Positions 33,750 to 46,586 of a stretch of 64,000 nucleotides of DNA are shown piece by piece. A program made the position numbers and the translations under genes. Positions within the stretch are counted from its first letter, which is position 1, and every line of letters starts with the position of its first letter. The notes beneath the pieces are model-generated. The model did no database searches. It saw nothing but the letters and a program-made list of their open reading frames with translations, and had not been told where the DNA came from. Source of the DNA: Epiperipatus broadwayi (Eukaryota; Onychophora; Udeonychophora; Euonychophora; Peripatidae); contig JAQFVV010000020.1 in NCBI GenBank assembly GCA_028023455.1, positions 6,743,092 to 6,807,091 on the forward strand, in the 5' to 3' direction.

Positions 33750-34746
33750 GTTATTCTTTGTGTATAAAATGTGATAAACAGAGTAGCTAAAATTCAAAAA
33801 AACCTTAATTACAAAAAACTATCTGCCAAGTGCTCTCTGTATGGTGTACCAGAATCAGGACAACATGTTAAAACTGAACAGTTAAACCATTCAGTTCCAA
33901 TATGTTGCCAAGATTCTGGTACACAGTACTGAAAGCACTTGGCAAAGAGTTTCAGTTCCAATTGGTCTCCAAAGCACTTGGCAAATAGTTCCAGTTCCAA
34001 TTGGTCACCATGATTCTGGTGCATGGTACTGAAAGTGTTTCTGGAACACAGTACTGAAAGCACTTAGCAAATAGTTCCAGTTCCAATTGGTCACCATGAT
34101 TCTGGTGCATGGTACTGAAAGTGCTTCTGGTACACAGTACTGAAACCACTTGGCAAATAGTTCCAGTTCCAATTGGTCACCATGATTCTGGAGCATGGTA
34201 CTGAAAGTGCTTCTGGTACACAGTACTGAAAGCACTTGGCAAACAGTTCCAGTTCCAATTGGTCACCATGATTTTGGTGCATGGTACTGAAAGTTCTTCT
34301 GGTACACAGTATTGAAAGCACTTGGCAAATAGTTCCAGTTCCAATTTGGTCACCATGATTCTGGTGCATGGTACTGAAAGTGCTTCTGATACACAGTATC
34401 GAAAGCATTTGGCAAATAGTTTCAGTTCCAATTGGTCACCATGATTCTGGTGCATGGTACTGAAAGTGCTTCTGGTACACAGTACTGAAAGCACTTGGCA
34501 AATAGTTTCAGTTCCAATTGGTCACCATGATTCTAGTGCATGGTACTAAAAGTGCTTCTGGTACACAGTACCAAAAGCACTTGGCAAATATTTCCAGTTC
34601 CAATTGGTCACCATGATTCTGGTACATGGTACTGAAAGTGCTTCTGGTACACAGTAATGAAAGTGCTTGGCAAATAGTTTTTTGTGATTAATGTTTTTTG
34701 AATTTTAGCTGCTCTGTTTATCACATTTTATACGTGAAGAATTATT
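33750..34746. mobile_element. Foldback element with internal 86-bp tandem array
   Basis: The outer arms (about 33750-33833 and 34665-34746) are inverted repeats of about 80 bp sharing TATAAAATGTGATAAACAGA and AACTATNTGCCAAG. Between them sits a regular tandem array. The arms continue smoothly into the first and last array units, so array and arms belong to one element. The architecture resembles foldback/Galileo-type elements, but no transposase is present and the superfamily is unknown. Confidence 0.8.
33890..34675. repeat. Minisatellite, 86-bp unit, 8 full copies
   Basis: GGTCACCATGATT recurs at 34003, 34089, 34175, 34261, 34348, 34434, 34520 and 34606, a period of 86 (once 87). Each unit contains two related halves (GGTGCATGGTACTGAAAGTG and GGTACACAGTACTGAAAGCA), so it arose from a shorter repeat of about 29 bp. 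Diverged partial units lie at 33890-34000. Base composition is close to 45% GC, unlike the surroundings. Open frames on the minus strand here exist only because the unit lacks stops. Confidence 0.95.
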
Positions 34747-34749
34747 TGC

Positions 34750-35755
34750 ATAATCTAAAGTAAAATTATACTTTATCTGCTATATTTGATTACCCAGGGA
34801 TAAATAGCTTACTAGATTTTTACTCTCTTATTTTAATGATATAAAATTAATGCTCTTGATACCCTTTATGATTTAGTGCAGTAATAAAGTAGCAAAATGT
34901 GGGTGTGAGTCTTCAGACAAATTCTGGTTCTGCAATTTCCAGTGTTCTCTAAACAATAAAACCATTTATTTGTGTTTTTGCTATTGATTTTATTGAATAT
35001 ATTTCCAATTGTTTTTATAACTTCAAAATATCTTCACGCTCACAGATCTAACCACTTCAGCTTCACCTATTTAAATAGAAAGAAAGTTGAAGTAAAGAAG
35101 GGTTCCCCTCTTTTCTTCCATACCTGTAGAGGTCCCTACTATCGCATTTTACATGCATATTCTCGAGGTTATAGCCTCAGTAAATATTATTTATTAGTTA
35201 AAATAAAATTGAATATTAAAAAATTTAAATTTTAAGTATTTTTTATTAGCAGCTGCAGCAGATTTATAGTTTCCTTTTTTCTTTTTAGCATAATGTTTGC
35301 CTGTAAAAGAATGTTCTGCACTGAAATAATATTAAAAATATATTTAAGATTCTTGGCATTTTCTTCATGTGAGAAGCACTGATATAACTTCAAATAGATT
35401 ATTTATAAAATTTGATTAACTAAGGCATTTATCTTCATTAATATATTAGTTAATTAATCTTCATGTAGATTATTCAAGGTCAATGTTTTCCAACTTATGT
35501 TAATTGTGAACTTTATTATTCTAGATAAGAAATTTTGGGACCTTGATAATTTTATTTATTATAAATAAAACAACAAATCATAAAAATAGAACATTATGGT
35601 ACCTAGGTTTAAATCCTGTAATATCCACTTCATTAAAAACCAAAGGACATTTTATTCAATAAAAACAACAACCAAATTTTAAATTATATTTCTTTTAATA
35701 GAAGAATGAAAATCATTCTGATGTTAATCTTTCTTAATGAAATCTTTTACTAAGC
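34750..35755. other. AT-rich interval, nothing recognised
   Basis: The open frame 34972-35235 has no recognisable motif. The segment ACCTGTAGAGGTCCCTAC near 35120 resembles TGTAGAGGTCCTTACT near 18355, together with GGTTATAGCCT after it, so an unclassified short repeat may lie at 18350-18420 and 35110-35190. Confidence 0.45.
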
Positions 35756-35759
35756 ATTC

Positions 35760-36690
35760 CAATAAATCTCTTTATCTCACCCATTCATGAGATCTCTTTT
35801 CAAGACTTAAAATTTCTTGAAATTCATTTAGAACATTAATTGTAATTTCTTTTAGTAACATGTTAAACACAATTCCACCTCAGTTTGGGAATTTTTTAAT
35901 GATGTTAAACAATATTTGTTTGCTTTTTCAGTCATATTCCTTTTTCAATCCCTTTTGGATAATTTCAACATATATCTCTCCAATCGTGACTATGTACTAA
36001 GTATTCAGGTCTCGGGCATAAAAGTGAGAAATAATAAAACATATTTATAAGGATATAAATTTAATAATAAATCATATAGTTTAATAGTATTTCATTCAAG
36101 TTTAATTCTGTGATTAATTTCATCTGCATTGATAATTAGACCAAACTATTTATGATATATATTCTTTTAATTCCTTGCTTTTGTATTATAAACTAATAAC
36201 TTTGATGCATTAGTTACAAAATAATCACATTATCTGAAAAATCTTTATGATTTGAATAATTTCTATTTAATTCTCTATGTTTTACATTTTAATCCACAAA
36301 ATGCTTTTCATAAAATGTTTTGGATATATAGAATTATCTTGTTGTAAAATTTGGATAATGTAAATTTTTTAGATTCACCAAATAGTCTTGTTATATTGTC
36401 ACATTTAAATAAATATTCTTCAGAATTTGACAACACCTGGATCAATGTCAAAATGTATTAAAGCTTTATTCACAGCAGAAATGTTTATGTATTTAAATAT
36501 CTTAGTAATATATCTTAGTAATATCTACAAACTCTTATTCTCATTGATATTTTTATAACTTAATTCAATACTTGAATGTGATCTATGGTGCTATACTTTC
36601 TTTCACGTCCCAGCATTTTTTTTTATTAACCTGAACTAATGTTTTCTATAATTCTTTTTGTCAACTCTGTATGTGGACTTTGTTTAGCTT
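35760..36690 (-). mobile_element. Ancient RTE retrotransposon relic
   Basis: Diverged homologue of 16860-17720 in the same orientation. Shared landmarks are TTTTAATCCACAAAATNCTT (36290), TATTCTTCAGAATTTGACAA (36413) and TTCTGTGATTAATTTCA (36104). Open frames are gone. Divergence is far higher than between the 32.3 and 48.3 kb copies, which implies a long history of RTE activity. Confidence 0.75.
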
Positions 36691-36694
36691 ACTA

Positions 36695-39600
36695 TATAAA
36701 AGGAAAAATCAAATTTCTTTCATTATTTATATTAAAAGATGGATTATCCTTTTATATATAAATAATAATATATTAATATACTATTTAGAAGCAGTAAATA
36801 CTTGATAATCAAAACAATAGACTTTATACAAGAGATTAATAAGATTAGATTGCTTTACATTATTTCATAACTACGTGAATGATGTCTGTTTTTCCATGTT
36901 TACTAATCTTCCTTTACAAATGCTGTTGTTAGGAATATTTTTTAATATTGAGAGATAATTAAATCTTTTTTTTAGTAATGTCTATTGCTAATATCATGCT
37001 TACAAATTGTTATTCATTAAAGCCTGTCCACTTAATAAATAATTACAACTTACTAATAAAGATGGTAACATGTAACATTATGATTAAATATGTGAGAGAG
37101 TGCATGAGTGTTTGTGTTTTAAAATGTAGTAAATTTGAAAAAATATAATCATAAAATGCTTAAATAGGTTTATTCTTAGGGTTAAATAAATAAATTTATT
37201 ATTAATGAAAAATGAAAACTTTAAAATAAAAAAACAAAAATCATTTGATTTAATATTTATTATTACAAATCATTTTTATTTGTAAAATAAATAATTGTGT
37301 ATTTTATTTTATTATTAATTAATGTAACAATGTTTTGTCGCTATCAAATCTCGCTTGCTTCTAACTATTTCCATAGTAATGAGAGCAGAATATTTCTGTA
37401 CAAATCCAAAAAATGAAGTATTGTGGGTAAAAAGTATGAAACCATTAATCACATGACAAAATATAACCAATTGTCAAAACTTGTTTTAGTCTTCTTTAAT
37501 TACAGTGTGTTGAAGGACCATATTGGATTTAAACCTGGAATTAGCCATTTTGTTATCCTTCATCAATAAACATGTCTGGGTAGAAACCAGCTAGGCATTT
37601 TCCTCTTGATGGCAAATGTTTCCTCCATGTCATTCTGAATTAAAAAAATTAAATTATTAGCAATGTTTATCATTCAGTAATGCACTTAAAGGAATGAAAT
37701 TTAAATATTTTGATTCATCTGTGAATTTTTAAAATTGCTTGTGGAATACTGCAGCTTGTGATAACACCGTAAAAATTATTCATCTCTTCTCTAAAGATTA
37801 AAATCACTTATTTGGAATTATATTGGCTACATCAACCTAAATTTTTCAATGAATAGTATAATATTCATAAGAATTTATCAGTCCATGTATGATTTAATTT
37901 TATATTTATGAAAACTATCTAAAACAGTAATATAAAAATATTACTTCTAAACAGTAGATAAGTCTTATAAGCTTATTGGAGTCAATGGAGTAATAAATTT
38001 CTTGAACATTATAAATTTAACTTGAAGCAATGGATCAATAAATTACTGCATATTATATTGGTGGAAAGCTATTTAAAACCTTGGATATGCTTGTAAAGCT
38101 AAGTTAACCAATAGATTAATATTTGTGTGGTACAACAGTAACCACAGAAATTCAAAGGATAATGCATTTACATTCATTGATATTATATCTTCATAAGTAT
38201 GCCTAAAGACATCATAATTTATTAAAGCTACTTCTTTAAACAGATTAATTGCTATGTCAATACATGCAGGAATACAAATAAATGTTTGTGGATTTGTTAA
38301 ATGCTTTGGAAACTTGATATTAATTGAATTTCTGCTATAAAATCTCAGTTGCCACAATTGGTTATACCCTTATCTGGATTAATTGAATGCATCTTTGTGC
38401 AATTTATTACTTTATAAAAAAGCCAAATATTATTTTAATATGATTGGAATAATTAAAGTGCATCTGGATAAATTTTCTCATATGTTTGTCAAATGACTAT
38501 AGATTATAAATTTTATATATCTCCTATAGTTAATTTGCTTAATGATTTTAATATTTTAAAATTGTTCTTGTTACTATAATAAAAGTTCTCCATGAAGAAA
38601 ATATCATAAGGAAGTTACATATAATACATTATATTTATTCGGGAAATTGAATAAATGTGTCATTTTAATTCTATTCTGTATTGGAGATCAGTTGTATTAA
38701 ATTTTAAGCTAAAGTAAACATGTCACAGCTCTGTAATGGTTAATCACTCAAATGTTATTGATCTGTTAAATCAACCTCATATTTTCTATAATGAGAGGTG
38801 CATAGAATAAATAGTTAAAGTTACAAGGTTACCCTTTTTATATTGCCCTAAAAGTACTCGTGTAATTTAATAGAAGTATGTGGTATATTAAATTATTCTC
38901 ATGGCATTTCTAATAACAAATATTATTGTATAGTTGATTTTAATTCCTAAGAACCTTGTGTTAAAGTTTTAACTCTAATGTATTAGGTCATGCCACCAGC
39001 ACCTGTTATATATACATTAAAATTATATATTTTAAGAATAATAGTGTAAGTTAGGTAGCTGCTTTCCTCATTCATGAGAGAGTTAAGCAATAAGTCTGAT
39101 ACTTATAATAAGAAGTGGTTATTACTATGATTATTATTGTTAGTGTATGTAGGGATGCAATAAACATTCTTGCATTAGATTGAATAAACAAGTAAAAAAT
39201 TTTGACATCATATTCTCAGATAGATATTTAAAACTCAAGTAGAAAGTATTTATCAAGTATAACAGCACAATATGATTTATAATCTTTTCAGAAAATTTAT
39301 TAATATTATGATTACATTTGGCTAATATTTTTTTAAGTTTTATAATTAATAAATTAATTGTTATAATTTTTTTATTATATAGCTGTTGTTGTTAATTGAA
39401 AATCATCATCTAAATGTCTTGTAAATAAATGTGGTCACAATTATATTTTATTTTTGAAAAGTAATATATATATATTATTCAATTTACTTGCACCATTTCC
39501 ATTTTAATAATGAATTTGCAGAGATATGAGTGGCTGCAATAAAATACCTTTGTTATCTAGCCATATCAACAATATATTAGTTTAAAATTGTTGAGATTAA

Positions 39601-40240
39601 TAATTTTTCAGAACAGTAATTATTATATTTCTTAAGAACTCTGAGATATATGTTTGCTCCAAACTAATGTAACCCGAGAGTGAGAAATAACTTGCTAGCC
39701 TTATCAACTATAAAACATGAAGTTTTATTAGAACTTACCTTGAGATTATATTATTAAGGTTTATGAAAATAATCTGAGACATTACTGACATTAGTATTAG
39801 AATCACACATAATTGTGTAATCAGATAGTATTTGTTTATTATTATTAATAGTATTGGCAGAGTAAATAACTTTTTATATATCCTAAGCTTTATGTATAGC
39901 TTTTGGTAAAAATATTATCACTCTATGTGTTTAACACTTAGTGTGTGGCTCTAATTCCAATTATGGCCTTATCATTTAGTCTCTTCTCTTATTCTAATCT
40001 CATGCATATGTTGTTTCAGATATATATGTTATAATTTACATGCATAAATCTGCATTAAGAAAAGCGACCAACACATATGTGATGTCTTATTAATGAATGG
40101 TTATAAATATCACCAATATAAATAAAGCAATGCAAAAGAGAAAGAAGGAAATGCTTCTTCTAGAGTATGCATTCCTTATATAAAAGAAACATCAGGAAAT
40201 ATTGGAAAGGTAGTAAAACACTATGACAAAAAATAAAACC
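36695..40240. other. Long AT-rich interval, no gene recognised
   Basis: The minus-strand open frame 38073-38357 (94 codons) has no motif I recognise. 37500-37640 is less AT-rich with AATAAA at 37566, but neither strand gives a known domain. A host exon cannot be excluded or supported here. Confidence 0.45.
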
Positions 40241-40332
40241 ATTGGTGGTCGAGTGGTCAGCACCGATACCTTACAAGCAGTTTTCCCAAGTTTGTGGGTT
40301 TGCTTCCTGACCGATGCTTTGACACATGAAAA
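40241..40332 (+). repeat. Family B tRNA-derived SINE
   Basis: TGGTGGTCGAGTGGTCAGCA matches box A and GTGGGTTTGCTTCC is a box-B derivative. The tail is GCTTTGACACATGAAAA. CCTTACAAGCAG in the anticodon-arm position is shared with 54947-55010. Confidence 0.8.
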
Positions 40333-40334
40333 AA

Positions 40335-43300
40335 ATCAAATAAAATTTTATTTTGAGAAAAGTTTAATAACATCCTGATCAAATCTAAAGATGTAACCCC
40401 TCTGGAAATCTAAAAAGTCTATGAGATAGCATGTGGTTTGTGCCCAAATACATGCATAGAAAATGGCAATGAGCTCACTAATGCATGATTTTTGGCACTT
40501 GCTCTCCATGTTTTGAACACTGACCATTGCATAAAATTTCTCAAAGATTAAAATCATATCAACATGTAATAAACATGAGCAAAGAGTATTTAGGGAGCCT
40601 ATAAAAGTATTAAAAAAATAACAAACATGATAAAAGAATGAAATTGCCAACTATTTGGAAAAATTTCTTCACACAAGTGAATATGATGCCAAATTATATT
40701 CAACAACTACATGATACAATTGTATCTGCTACTATTAGTTTATTCACTCAATATATTTACTTTATATTATTTTATTAAACATGGTTGCTCCTGAAAACAT
40801 GTTTTATAAAACATCTTTTGTCTGTGAGAACATTCATTTTAATATATATATGCCCTTAAAGTACAAAAAATATGTGACTGAAATTAGATAAATGTTTCTG
40901 TTTATTTCATTTTCAACATCCAGTCCCCAGTAAACCAAGTAACTGGAAGAAGGGATTTTCACATAAATATTAACATATGGCAATATTCATTTACAAATGT
41001 CTTCTAGTGATGATGATGATGATGATGAATAAAATATTAATAACAGCCAATATGTTGTTCAAGATTTGTATATTGTTATTTTCATTAGAAAAAAATATTT
41101 GATCTATTTTATTGTTTATTCATTTGTTTCAATATGATAGTCTGTCTACGTTTTATCATTTGATTTCAAGCTATTTCATAATAATAAACATAATTAATAG
41201 CCTATTCCCTATATCTATATTTAACATATATACAAACACACACATCTTATATGATTCAACTTTTAAAATATATACATTTAGATATTAGCAAAATATTTAA
41301 AAATACTAACGCAATTATATATATATAAAAGGCAATACACTAATTGACTAGAAAGAGAAAAAGAGAGTAATCACATGACTGATTGAGTGCGCAAAAGTGG
41401 AAATGGCTGACAGATGACTTTTTTGATGTTTATTTAAATGAAAATTTAAATTCAAATTTATTTTTTAAATTTTTTTTATTTAATACTTTTTAAACCATTG
41501 ATTATTGAAGCTATGGTTGTGTGAGACAAAGAAAAACGTCAGAAATAGCAGAAAAATAGCGAAATTCGGTAGAGTTAATATGGAGATCTACGGGATTTTT
41601 ATTTTTTAAAAGGTTTTTATACTTAAGGTCTTTAGGGGATTTTTTTTTTTACTAGAGAGTTTGAAAATGCTAGAATTATATATAAAAAAACATTAATGTT
41701 CACTTTTTAATTATTCTGCTGAATTAGTTTGGTTCTTCTTTCCACGGTCAATTTTTTCTCAACATTTGTTGCAGAGTATAATGCTGACAAAGTTATTGGG
41801 TTTATCACTAATAAATGCTCTACGTAATTCAGCAAAATGATAGCTCTGGACCTTGACATCTTTGGATGATGCCATAAGGAAAATTGGCCATCAAATTGAA
41901 AATTTTTGTCATTAGTAAATGGTCAGAAATGATTGAGAAAAATAAAAGATCTACATTTGGACAAATCTGATTTCAGAGTTTGATGTAAGCAATACTGCAA
42001 AATGGCCATTGCATATAACTCAAATTGAGAATTTTTTAAAACTAAATGGAATAGAGGGTAATAAATGCAAGGTAACAACACTCATGCTTTTTATGTAGAA
42101 ATTAGTAGAAAGAGTTTACAGATTATATGAACCTGTAATAATGGATGATGTACCCTATGGAAATAACAAAAAAGTTAAACAACTATTTTAGTTCCTGCCC
42201 ATTTTACCATACAGCTCATTTAATATTAAGAAATAGTAAGCAAGCGAAGGGTGAGAAAATGAAAGATTATGATGCAGCCCTTAGCATTCTTACTCCTAAA
42301 TAAAATAAGGTTTTTCTTACAAGGAAGCTAGAAGCTAAGAACATTGCAATTATTAGATCAAGTTTTTCTCATAAAGTCAAATAATAATAGTAAAAAGCTG
42401 ATCTTTTAAGATGTTAATATAAATGAAAAATATTTGCATGCTCAAGCATTCCTTAATTGCAAGGTGACAGATAAAATAACATTTAAATATATTATTCCAT
42501 GTCAAAAATCTTTTCTTCAATCCACCAAAAAAATAGGCAAGAAAAAAATGTCATTTTTTATTTATTTCTGAATTCAGAAACAAGGGGATCTATAGATGAC
42601 ATATAGTGGAATTACCTTTATATATAAAGATTAATTGTGAATAACCAATAAACAATACCCAAATAAGAGTACATTCTTCTGCCTTGTATGTTAAGATGTT
42701 GGTTCGTCAAAGACTAGGTGTCATTTTAGATAAAATGTAAGTTTAATTTTGCAACCACATTTTCATCTTTTTCTGAGCACCAAAATTCTAATTCCAATTC
42801 CCCTTTTCATTTTTTGTATTGAAGCTCTTGAGGACTAATGAATTATATTGCAATTAGATTTGGATTAGAAGTTTGACAAAGATTGCATGTTTAGGCAACC
42901 CTACTTAGAGATCCCTTTATCTATAAACAAGGATTAACTGCATTAATTAATATTAAAAAACAATGCAGTTGTAATTAGTGCAAATGCTTTTACAGATGGT
43001 AGATGCTTCAATACAAGCAAAATATGAATGGAAACAAATTCTCATTAAAATTTTAGAAACTATAAGTTTCTAGTATTTTGTGGGAAAAGTTTTCAATAGA
43101 AGAATCAATAAAATTCAAGCAGTTAAGTGATTAAAAAGTTTGCAAAAGGTGAAAGATATTCTAATGAAAAAAAGACTTGTAGATAGACAGATTGAAGATA
43201 TATATATATATAGCCCAAAAATGTAATCATAAATATATATGGAATCAAAGAGAAAACAATTAGCTTCATAAATGGTTACTAAATAGTATAGCAGCAGCTC

Positions 43301-43605
43301 GTGTTCAGAAATTAAAAAGGTTAAAGTGATAAAAAGATCATAACAACAAAACATGCAAAAATGAAATTGTATGTCTATAATAGACATTTAGAAGATACTT
43401 ATATATGTGAACTGATTAAATCTATAAAGTTATCAGCAGAATAAAAAAGGACTCAAATAAGACTATTTTGCCTTTATTCAAGTACAGTAGACAACAAATA
43501 AAAAACTCATTTACAAAATGAGTAAATAATAAAATTGTCTGGATAAAAATCAATATTCTTGGAATTAATTTAAATGGAAATCACCCAAACTCTTAATATC
43601 ATCCT
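40335..43605. other. AT-rich interval with a possible old coding relic
   Basis: The minus-strand frame 40348-40650 (100 codons) and plus-strand text at 41760-42740 look partly protein-like, but no domain motif is identifiable. GAT microsatellite at 41008-41026. Confidence 0.4.
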
Positions 43606-43876
43606 GATTTTACATCAGTTGATTGGATGTAAATGCTTGAAAGCAAAAAGGGTACAAATAAAGAAGTTATGGAAGAATAAATATGAACAAAGTGATTATA
43701 CAGAAAGTGGGTTATTGTTTTTTATGCTGGGTTTGGGAAAAGGGGGATTTAGATATAGAGGCCATAGAGTTGATAAAGATTACGTTGTGGAAATGGGATG
43801 GAGCAGATTATGGGAAAAATTAGGGTGGGGAATGGAAGGGGAAGGTAAAGTGGCTAACAGGTTTCTTTGGGCATAG
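43574..43876 (+). pseudogene. C-terminal coding fragment of the CR1-like element
   Basis: From about 43615 the frame matches the C-terminal tail of the long copy (4520-4760). The 14 codons before this belong to flanking sequence. Knuckle residues upstream of ECKC are missing, so only the distal tail is encoded. Confidence 0.85.
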
Positions 43877-43937
43877 ATGCTGAGAGATTCCTGACTCCAT
43901 TTAAGGAGAAGTCACATACATCACATCACATCACTTG
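43610..43937 (+). mobile_element. 5'-truncated copy of the CR1-like element
   Basis: It contains only the last 85 codons and 3' UTR of the element at 0.9-4.8 kb. The frame reads CKCLKAKRVQIKKLWKNKYE, then FRYRGHRVDKDYVVEMGWSR and ends VANRFLWA before TAG (43876), with no internal stop, so it is younger than the long copy. The 3' end is GAGAAGTCACATACATCA followed by short ACATC/ACATCAC repeats to 43935. Confidence 0.9.
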
Positions 43938-44289
43938 TTTGAGAGATGTATAAATTGAAAATAAAATATTAAAAGAATAATCTAATTATATAACATTAGC
44001 ATCTAAAATAAAATTCAAAGAAACTTTTAGAGTTAGTAAAAAAATTACTCCATAGATTTTTTTATATATTTATGGATTAATAAATAATCGATAAGATATA
44101 AAGGGACCAGCAAAATTTTGAAAAGAAGTTAATTGCAAATAGTATTTTATTTTGAAAATGTTGCTATAAAACAATAAAGAATTGCTACTAATAATAGTAT
44201 CTGTATATCAACAATAATATCATGACTTTCCCTAATTCTTATTTATATTCTTCCAAGAACAGTTTTTTTTACTTATTTGAGATTCATGC

Positions 44290-44480
44290 TATAAAGTTGG
44301 AAAATCAGAGCATTGGTTCTGGCTTTGAATCCTGATTCTCACTGATGAAGGCAAAGGTCAGAAACTAGTCTGGGAATGAATATTTTTTAGTACTAAATCA
44401 TTTGGTGAGCTCTTGGAATAATTGTATGCATAACTGTTTAAGCGATTATGTGATGGTTAAAGAACATCCAACTGGTCGAT
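44290..44480 (+). repeat. Hammerhead repeat of the D/D2 group, single copy
   Basis: It has GAGCATTGGTTCTGG upstream, the hammerhead at 44329-44384, then GAGCTCTTGGAATAATTG, which recalls the AGCTTGTTAAGAACTATTG that follows the hammerheads at 60 kb. Its borders are uncertain. Confidence 0.6.
44329..44384 (+). ncRNA. Type I hammerhead ribozyme (D/D2 group)
   Basis: Core: CTGATGA (44342-44348), 12-nt stem II region with GGC...GTC, GAAAC (44361-44365), loop TA, GTC (44368-44370). Stem I inner helix TTCTCA/TGGGAA is six pairs including one G-U. The outer helix is weak (AAT/ATT). All invariant core nucleotides are present. The pair closing stem II is A-A instead of G-C, which may lower activity. 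Confidence 0.75.
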
Positions 44481-44614
44481 TAAGCCACAACTGTTTAATT
44501 CATTTTACCAAAGTGAGATTTTTTTTACATTTTGCAGCTAAGAATAGATTTAGAAGTCTTTAATTTTACACATGATGAAGATATTTTTTATATAAATTTA
44601 GAGAAACTATATTT

Positions 44615-44695
44615 CGTATGATCACCATTTCTTATGCTTCATTGATTACTCTGGCTGGCACTGAGTGGGACTACTGTATGGAGAGTTTTGCCTGT
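44615..44695 (+). repeat. Family D 3' fragments, rearranged
   Basis: ATGATCACCATTTCTTATGC (antisense 3' end) is joined directly to TTGATTACTCTGG ... GGAGAGTTTTGCCTG (sense), a small inverted junction. Confidence 0.75.
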
Positions 44696-44699
44696 TTAA

Positions 44700-46415
44700 A
44701 AACTATATTACAATATTTCTATCAGATACTTATGAAAACAATTAATTAAGATGGAAATTGATCCATATTAATTAAGACTGCTAATATAAAGTAATGCAGA
44801 CATAATAAAAACATTAATAGAATTTAAAATAAATAAAGATATGACATCTGGTGTGAAACCTAACATCTATACTGTTGATGATAAATTTAGCTTCAATTCT
44901 TCAAAACTGGCATTTGAAATTTGCAAAAAAATAAAGGACATTTACCGAAAAGTGATAGTAATGGAAAGAGATAAGTAAATCATAAATTTAATTTAACATT
45001 TTTTTTTAAAAAAAGCATGGTTCAATTATGAAAATATTTATATTTAATAGTAGAAAATTTAAAAAGTAAAGGCATAATATAGGAATGCCAGAAAAGTGTA
45101 TATAAAATAGGGTTCATAAGTAGATATATAGTTGAAATAATAAGTAAATGTGTAACCTAGACGATGGAAGTGTTGCGAATTCTTCTTCCCATTTCTTCGG
45201 AATCTGTTTAGCATTCTCTTTTTCCCAATATTATTTGATTATCCAGTTTCATTGTTCATCTGTTAAATTACCACATACTTCATTAATTGAAAAAAATACT
45301 GTATATCTGCTTATGCATTTCCCGGCATATATATACATTTGTTGTAAATTTATTAAGAAAGGTTGGTTAGATTTTGGAGAAAGTAGAGATCTTAGTTATG
45401 CAAAGGTTATACATCTATGTGGTATTTGAATCCAGGCCAAGTGAAATTTTTTAAAGAAAATTAGAATTTTTTATGACATATCTGACCTATAACCAACCTA
45501 ACTAAGCAACTAACATTGATCAATAAGTGTGTATTTAGATATTCTCAGTAGATAAAATAAAATAAAATCATTCAAATCTTCATCAACCAGCAATTGGATG
45601 CATCTCCTTCTTGCTATTCCTTGATGAGAGCCGTTAAAGAAGGTGTTGCATTCTAGTGAACTACTTACATAAGAGAACAATAGCTTTATTAATTTTTTTT
45701 TAAAAGATTCACATTTGTCAGTAATATCTATGAAAATGTGTGTGTATATGCGCTCATCATACATGAAAATACACTATCAAACATGGAAATAAACATGAAA
45801 ATTTATTTTACTTTTAAGAAACAAATAATTTTTAAAGTTCTATAAAAAAATCATTTTCTTTTAAAATTACTGCGTGCTCTACGAAATGACAAGATTAATA
45901 GACAAGTGTGGGTGTGTTTTCTCTTTTTTTTTTTTTTGTTATTGCTTCGATTTTATTTTCGTCAGTTTTATTTGCTTTCACTATCTAAAATAAGAAAAAC
46001 CTGCCAAAAAAGTTACGAAAAGAAATTGTGTGATTTTTTATTTTATTTTTAAAGAATATTGCTTGTAAATAAATATTTCTTTGCTTTTACTGAAATTTTA
46101 TATTGCAATTTTAAATTACATATATATGTTTTTCAAATATTCTTTTTTTTTTATTTTTGTTAAAAGAGAAAATAGAATTAAAAAAACCATTAAATACCAT
46201 GTTAAATTTAAACAACCTTTTGATACATATATATATAAGGTTAATGACTTTATTGGTCGAGAGTTCAGAAGTCTGGGTCCGAGAATTCTTCCAATCCTAA
46301 ATCATACTCTCTATCACTGTGCCAAACTATTTAGTTTGTGTTTGCTCCAAGAGGAAATCAAAAGTTAATTTGCTTTACTAATATCTTATGAACTCTAATA
46401 TAAATCTGAATACTA
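44700..46415. other. AT-rich interval, nothing recognised
   Basis: Open frames 45148-45429 (+), 45510-45764 (-) and 46081-46368 (+) carry no known motif. Confidence 0.5.
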
Positions 46416-46437
46416 ATTGTATATATGTGTGGAGATC

Positions 46438-46496
46438 GTAATCTGAACCAACTGATGAGTGCTGGTTTAGCATGAAATACGCATATTGGTGATTAT
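46438..46496 (+). ncRNA. Well-formed type I hammerhead ribozyme (family C)
   Basis: Core CUGAUGA (46452-46458), stem II GUGCU (46459-46463) with AGCAU (46469-46473) and loop GGUUU, GAAA (46474-46477), stem III AU/AU with loop ACGC, cleavage triplet AUA (46483-46485). Stem I is excellent: ACCAA (46447-46451) with UUGGU (46486-46490), then GUAAUC (46438-46443) with GAUUAU (46491-46496), separated by a UGA bulge on one strand. Predicted cleavage falls after 46485. Confidence 0.87.
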
Positions 46497-46573
46497 TTAT
46501 CTTTTCAACATGTGTGTGATCAGGTGAGTCAGCAATATAAGATGCACTGAGAATTGTAGGTCGTGTGAAAGTC

Positions 46574-46586
46574 TGAGTTCGAATCC
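46574..46586 (+). promoter_or_regulatory. RNA polymerase III box B of family C
   Basis: GAGTTCGAATCCC fits the GGTTCGANTCC consensus with one change. The TGAGTCAGCAATA block about 60 bp upstream may be a weak box A. Confidence 0.65.

Noticed and set aside
33809-34494. Five overlapping minus-strand open frames of 65-105 codons with repetitive protein (NHGDQLELELFAKCF-type)
   Set aside because: They fall in an 86-bp tandem repeat. Because 86 is not a multiple of three, each unit is read in a changing frame, and all frames are open only because the unit lacks stops. Not a protein gene.
33890-34675. Regular array that could look like a CRISPR
   Set aside because: Whole 86-bp units are repeated without unique spacers, the genome is eukaryotic, and the array sits inside a foldback element.
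37500-37640. Possible host exon or 3' UTR (less AT-rich, AATAAA)
   Set aside because: No open frame with a known domain and no convincing splice site. Composition alone is not enough.
41760-42740. Possible LTR-retrotransposon gag relic on the plus strand
   Set aside because: The protein-like text has no zinc knuckle, protease or RT motif and no LTRs were seen.
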